Origin: Cytophagaceae bacterium
GTDB lineage: Bacteria; Bacteroidota; Bacteroidia; Cytophagales; Spirosomataceae
Direction: 5' to 3'
NCBI GenBank assembly: GCA_947471105.1
Contig: CANIYB010000083.1
Coordinates: forward strand, 1-8,847
DNA: 8,847 nucleotides
The notes beneath the pieces are model-generated. The model was not told where the DNA came from. It ran no database searches and saw only the letters and a program-made list of their open reading frames with translations. Made by a program: the position numbers and the translations under genes. The stretch's first letter is position 1; every line of letters begins with the position of its first letter. This document shows, one piece after another, positions 7,218 through 8,847 of the stretch.

Positions 7218-8822
7218 ATGAAAAAAAATCAACTTATTCTGTTGTTAATGTTTTTATGTGGAAGCTCTTTTGCCCAAAACACATATAACATCATTCCTTT
7301 GCCTAAATCTTTAAAGCCTATAGAAGGTAATTTTACGGTAAAAAAGGGAATTGCAGTGTACATAAATTCAGAAGAATTTAGTCCATCGGCCAATATGCTA
7401 GCCTTGCAAATTAAAAATGCTTCGGGTCAAATCGTACCTGTTAAAATCGCTAAGTCCGCCTCTTCAGGAATAGTATTTAGTAAAAATGAGGCATTAGGAG
7501 AAGAGGAATATCGTTTACAAGTGACATCTAAAAAAGTAGAAATTCAAGCAAAAACGGGGAAGGGTGCTTTTTATGGTTTGCAAACTTTACTCCAATTGAT
7601 GCCCGCGCCTATTTACGGAAATGAATTGTCGACGGTTGCTTTGACCATCCCCAACTGTCTGATCGAAGATGCTCCTCGGTTTAGCTACCGTGGTTTAATG
7701 CTAGACGTAGGCCGTTATTTTTTCTCAGTGGATGCGATAAAACGTTACATCGATTTGATGGCTGTTTATAAATTAAATACGTTTCATTGGCATTTGACTG
7801 AAGATCAGGGCTGGCGCATTGAAATAAAAAAATATCCTTTGTTGACCTCGATATCTTCTGTGCGGAAGGAAAGTATGTTAGGCCATTACCGGGACCAAAA
7901 ATACGACGGAAAGCCACACGGCGGATTTTATACGCAGGAGCAAATTAAGGAAGTAGTTGCTTACGCCACTTCAAAATACATTCAGGTAATTCCAGAAATT
8001 GAAATGCCGGGTCACTCGACGGCTGTATTGGCAGCTTATCCACAATTGGGTTCCAATGGAGATAAAATATTACAAGTGAAAACGAAATGGGGCGTGGCTG
8101 AAGACGTCTTGTTCCCACGTGAAGAAACTTTTGAATTTTTGGAAAACGTTTTGACCGAGGTGATGGCTTTATTTCCGGGCCAATACATCCACATCGGCGG
8201 GGATGAATGTCCCAAAACCCAATGGAAAGAAAGTCGTTTTTGCCAAGATTTAATTAAAAAATTAGGTTTGAAGGATGAACATGAATTACAAAGTTATTTC
8301 ATTCGGCGAATCGATAAATTTGTTACATCCAAAGGGAAAAAATTATTAGGTTGGGACGAGATTTTAGAAGGTGGCTTATCTCCAAACGCGATGGTTATGT
8401 CGTGGAGGGGAACTAAAGGTGGTATCGAAGCTGCGAAACAAAATCATGATGTGGTGATGTCGCCTAATTCATTTTTCTACATTGATTATTACCAAGCGGA
8501 GGCTAAAACAGAACCCATCGCCATCGGTGGATTCTTGCCTTTAAGTAAATGCTATTCTTTTGAACCCGATTTGCCAGAATTAACAGCTGAAGAAGCGAAA
8601 CATGTGGTGGGCATTCAGGCCAACTTATGGACCGAATATGTCAGTAATTTACCTTATGCGGAGTATATGACTTATCCTAGGGCTTTGGCTTTATCCGAAG
8701 TTTCATGGTCTCCCAAAGGATCAAAAAATTATGAGGATTTCAAAAAGCGTTTGAAGGGACACATGCCTTCCATGGATGCTTTGAAGATTAATTATTCAAA
8801 AGCATTTTTAACTCAACCATAA
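7218..8822 (+). CDS. Secreted GH20 beta-N-acetylhexosaminidase
   Basis: This 534-residue enzyme removes terminal beta-linked GlcNAc or GalNAc from oligosaccharides by substrate-assisted catalysis. A Sec signal peptide (about 1-20, ending SSFAQ) sends it to the periplasm; Cys14 is not in a proper lipobox. The N-terminal GH20b domain spans roughly 22-150 (NIIPLPKSLKP; GKGAFYGLQTLLQLMP at 114-129). The catalytic barrel starts at FSYRGLMLDVGRYFF (155-169), with Arg158 the conserved substrate-binding arginine, followed by FHWHLTEDQGWRIEIKKYP (189-207), PEIEMPGHS (259-267), the catalytic pair Asp329-Glu330 in HIGGDECPK (325-333), and the substrate-pocket tryptophans of GWDE (378-381), SWRG (395-398) and LWTEY (470-474). 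All key residues are intact. There is no extra C-terminal binding domain; the protein ends soon after the barrel. The gene is divergent from susC across 126 bp, suggesting shared control and periplasmic processing of the imported glycan. The exact substrate is not readable from sequence. Confidence 0.96.
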   Translation: MKKNQLILLLMFLCGSSFAQNTYNIIPLPKSLKPIEGNFTVKKGIAVYINSEEFSPSANMLALQIKNASGQIVPVKIAKSASSGIVFSKNEALGEEEYRLQVTSKKVEIQAKTGKGAFYGLQTLLQLMPAPIYGNELSTVALTIPNCLIEDAPRFSYRGLMLDVGRYFFSVDAIKRYIDLMAVYKLNTFHWHLTEDQGWRIEIKKYPLLTSISSVRKESMLGHYRDQKYDGKPHGGFYTQEQIKEVVAYATSKYIQVIPEIEMPGHSTAVLAAYPQLGSNGDKILQVKTKWGVAEDVLFPREETFEFLENVLTEVMALFPGQYIHIGGDECPKTQWKESRFCQDLIKKLGLKDEHELQSYFIRRIDKFVTSKGKKLLGWDEILEGGLSPNAMVMSWRGTKGGIEAAKQNHDVVMSPNSFFYIDYYQAEAKTEPIAIGGFLPLSKCYSFEPDLPELTAEEAKHVVGIQANLWTEYVSNLPYAEYMTYPRALALSEVSWSPKGSKNYEDFKKRLKGHMPSMDALKINYSKAFLTQP

Positions 8823-8847
8823 ACCTGGTTTCTTGAGATAAAAAAAA

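Noticed and set aside
7254..7262. Possible lipoprotein cysteine (Cys14) in the GH20 signal peptide
   Set aside because: The residues before it (MFL) do not fit a lipobox, which needs a small residue just before the cysteine, and a normal signal peptidase I site ending in FAQ follows.
7681..7917. 78-codon reverse-strand frame inside the GH20 gene
   Set aside because: It is antisense to the conserved catalytic core of the hexosaminidase and its translation has no recognisable features.
8821..8847. Possible terminator after the GH20 gene (AAACCTGGTTT followed by an A-run)
   Set aside because: The stem is only 4 bp with a 3-nt loop, no T-tract follows on the forward strand, and the window ends here.

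Overview
This AT-rich window reads as chromosomal DNA of a member of the Bacteroidota. The evidence is an adjacent SusC/SusD pair, Sec signal peptides ending in 'AQ', a perfect Bacteroidota-type -7 promoter element (TAnnTTTG), little sign of Shine-Dalgarno sequences, and DUF1080 and DUF4153 proteins that are common in this phylum. A free-living or freshwater Cytophagales-type bacterium would fit, but the genus cannot be fixed from the sequence alone.

Layout. Positions 1-168 are mostly non-coding, AT-rich, with a 13-bp direct repeat, a weak promoter candidate and possibly the first codons of a divergent gene leaving the left edge. A forward pair follows: a polytopic DUF4153 membrane protein (169-1413), then, 45 bp later, a secreted DUF1080 / 3-keto-disaccharide hydrolase-like protein (1459-2292). 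Facing this pair is a reverse-strand outer-membrane glycan uptake pair: a SusC/RagA TonB-dependent transporter (7091-3969) and a SusD/RagB lipoprotein (3941-2325). The two convergent units are separated by one 11-bp perfect hairpin that overlaps the 3' end of the DUF1080 gene and looks like a shared bidirectional terminator. A 126-bp divergent promoter region (7092-7217) separates susC from a forward GH20 beta-N-acetylhexosaminidase (7218-8822) with an intact Asp-Glu catalytic pair.

How the genes may work together. The SusC/SusD pair plus the divergent GH20 enzyme form a compact polysaccharide-utilisation-type locus. SusD would capture an oligosaccharide at the surface, SusC would import it using TonB energy, and the periplasmic hexosaminidase would remove terminal GlcNAc or GalNAc. 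Chitin oligosaccharides, peptidoglycan-type sugars or N-glycan fragments are plausible substrates, inferred only from the GH20 gene. The DUF1080 protein could act on 3-keto-glycosides in the periplasm, but it lies in a separate, convergent unit. No regulator (SusR-like, hybrid two-component, or ECF sigma/anti-sigma) is present, and the SusC protein has no N-terminal STN signalling domain.

I found no mobile element, CRISPR array, RNA gene or frameshift. All five main genes look intact. I see no convincing new biological system here; the most interesting points are the architecture of the shared terminator and of the divergent promoter region.
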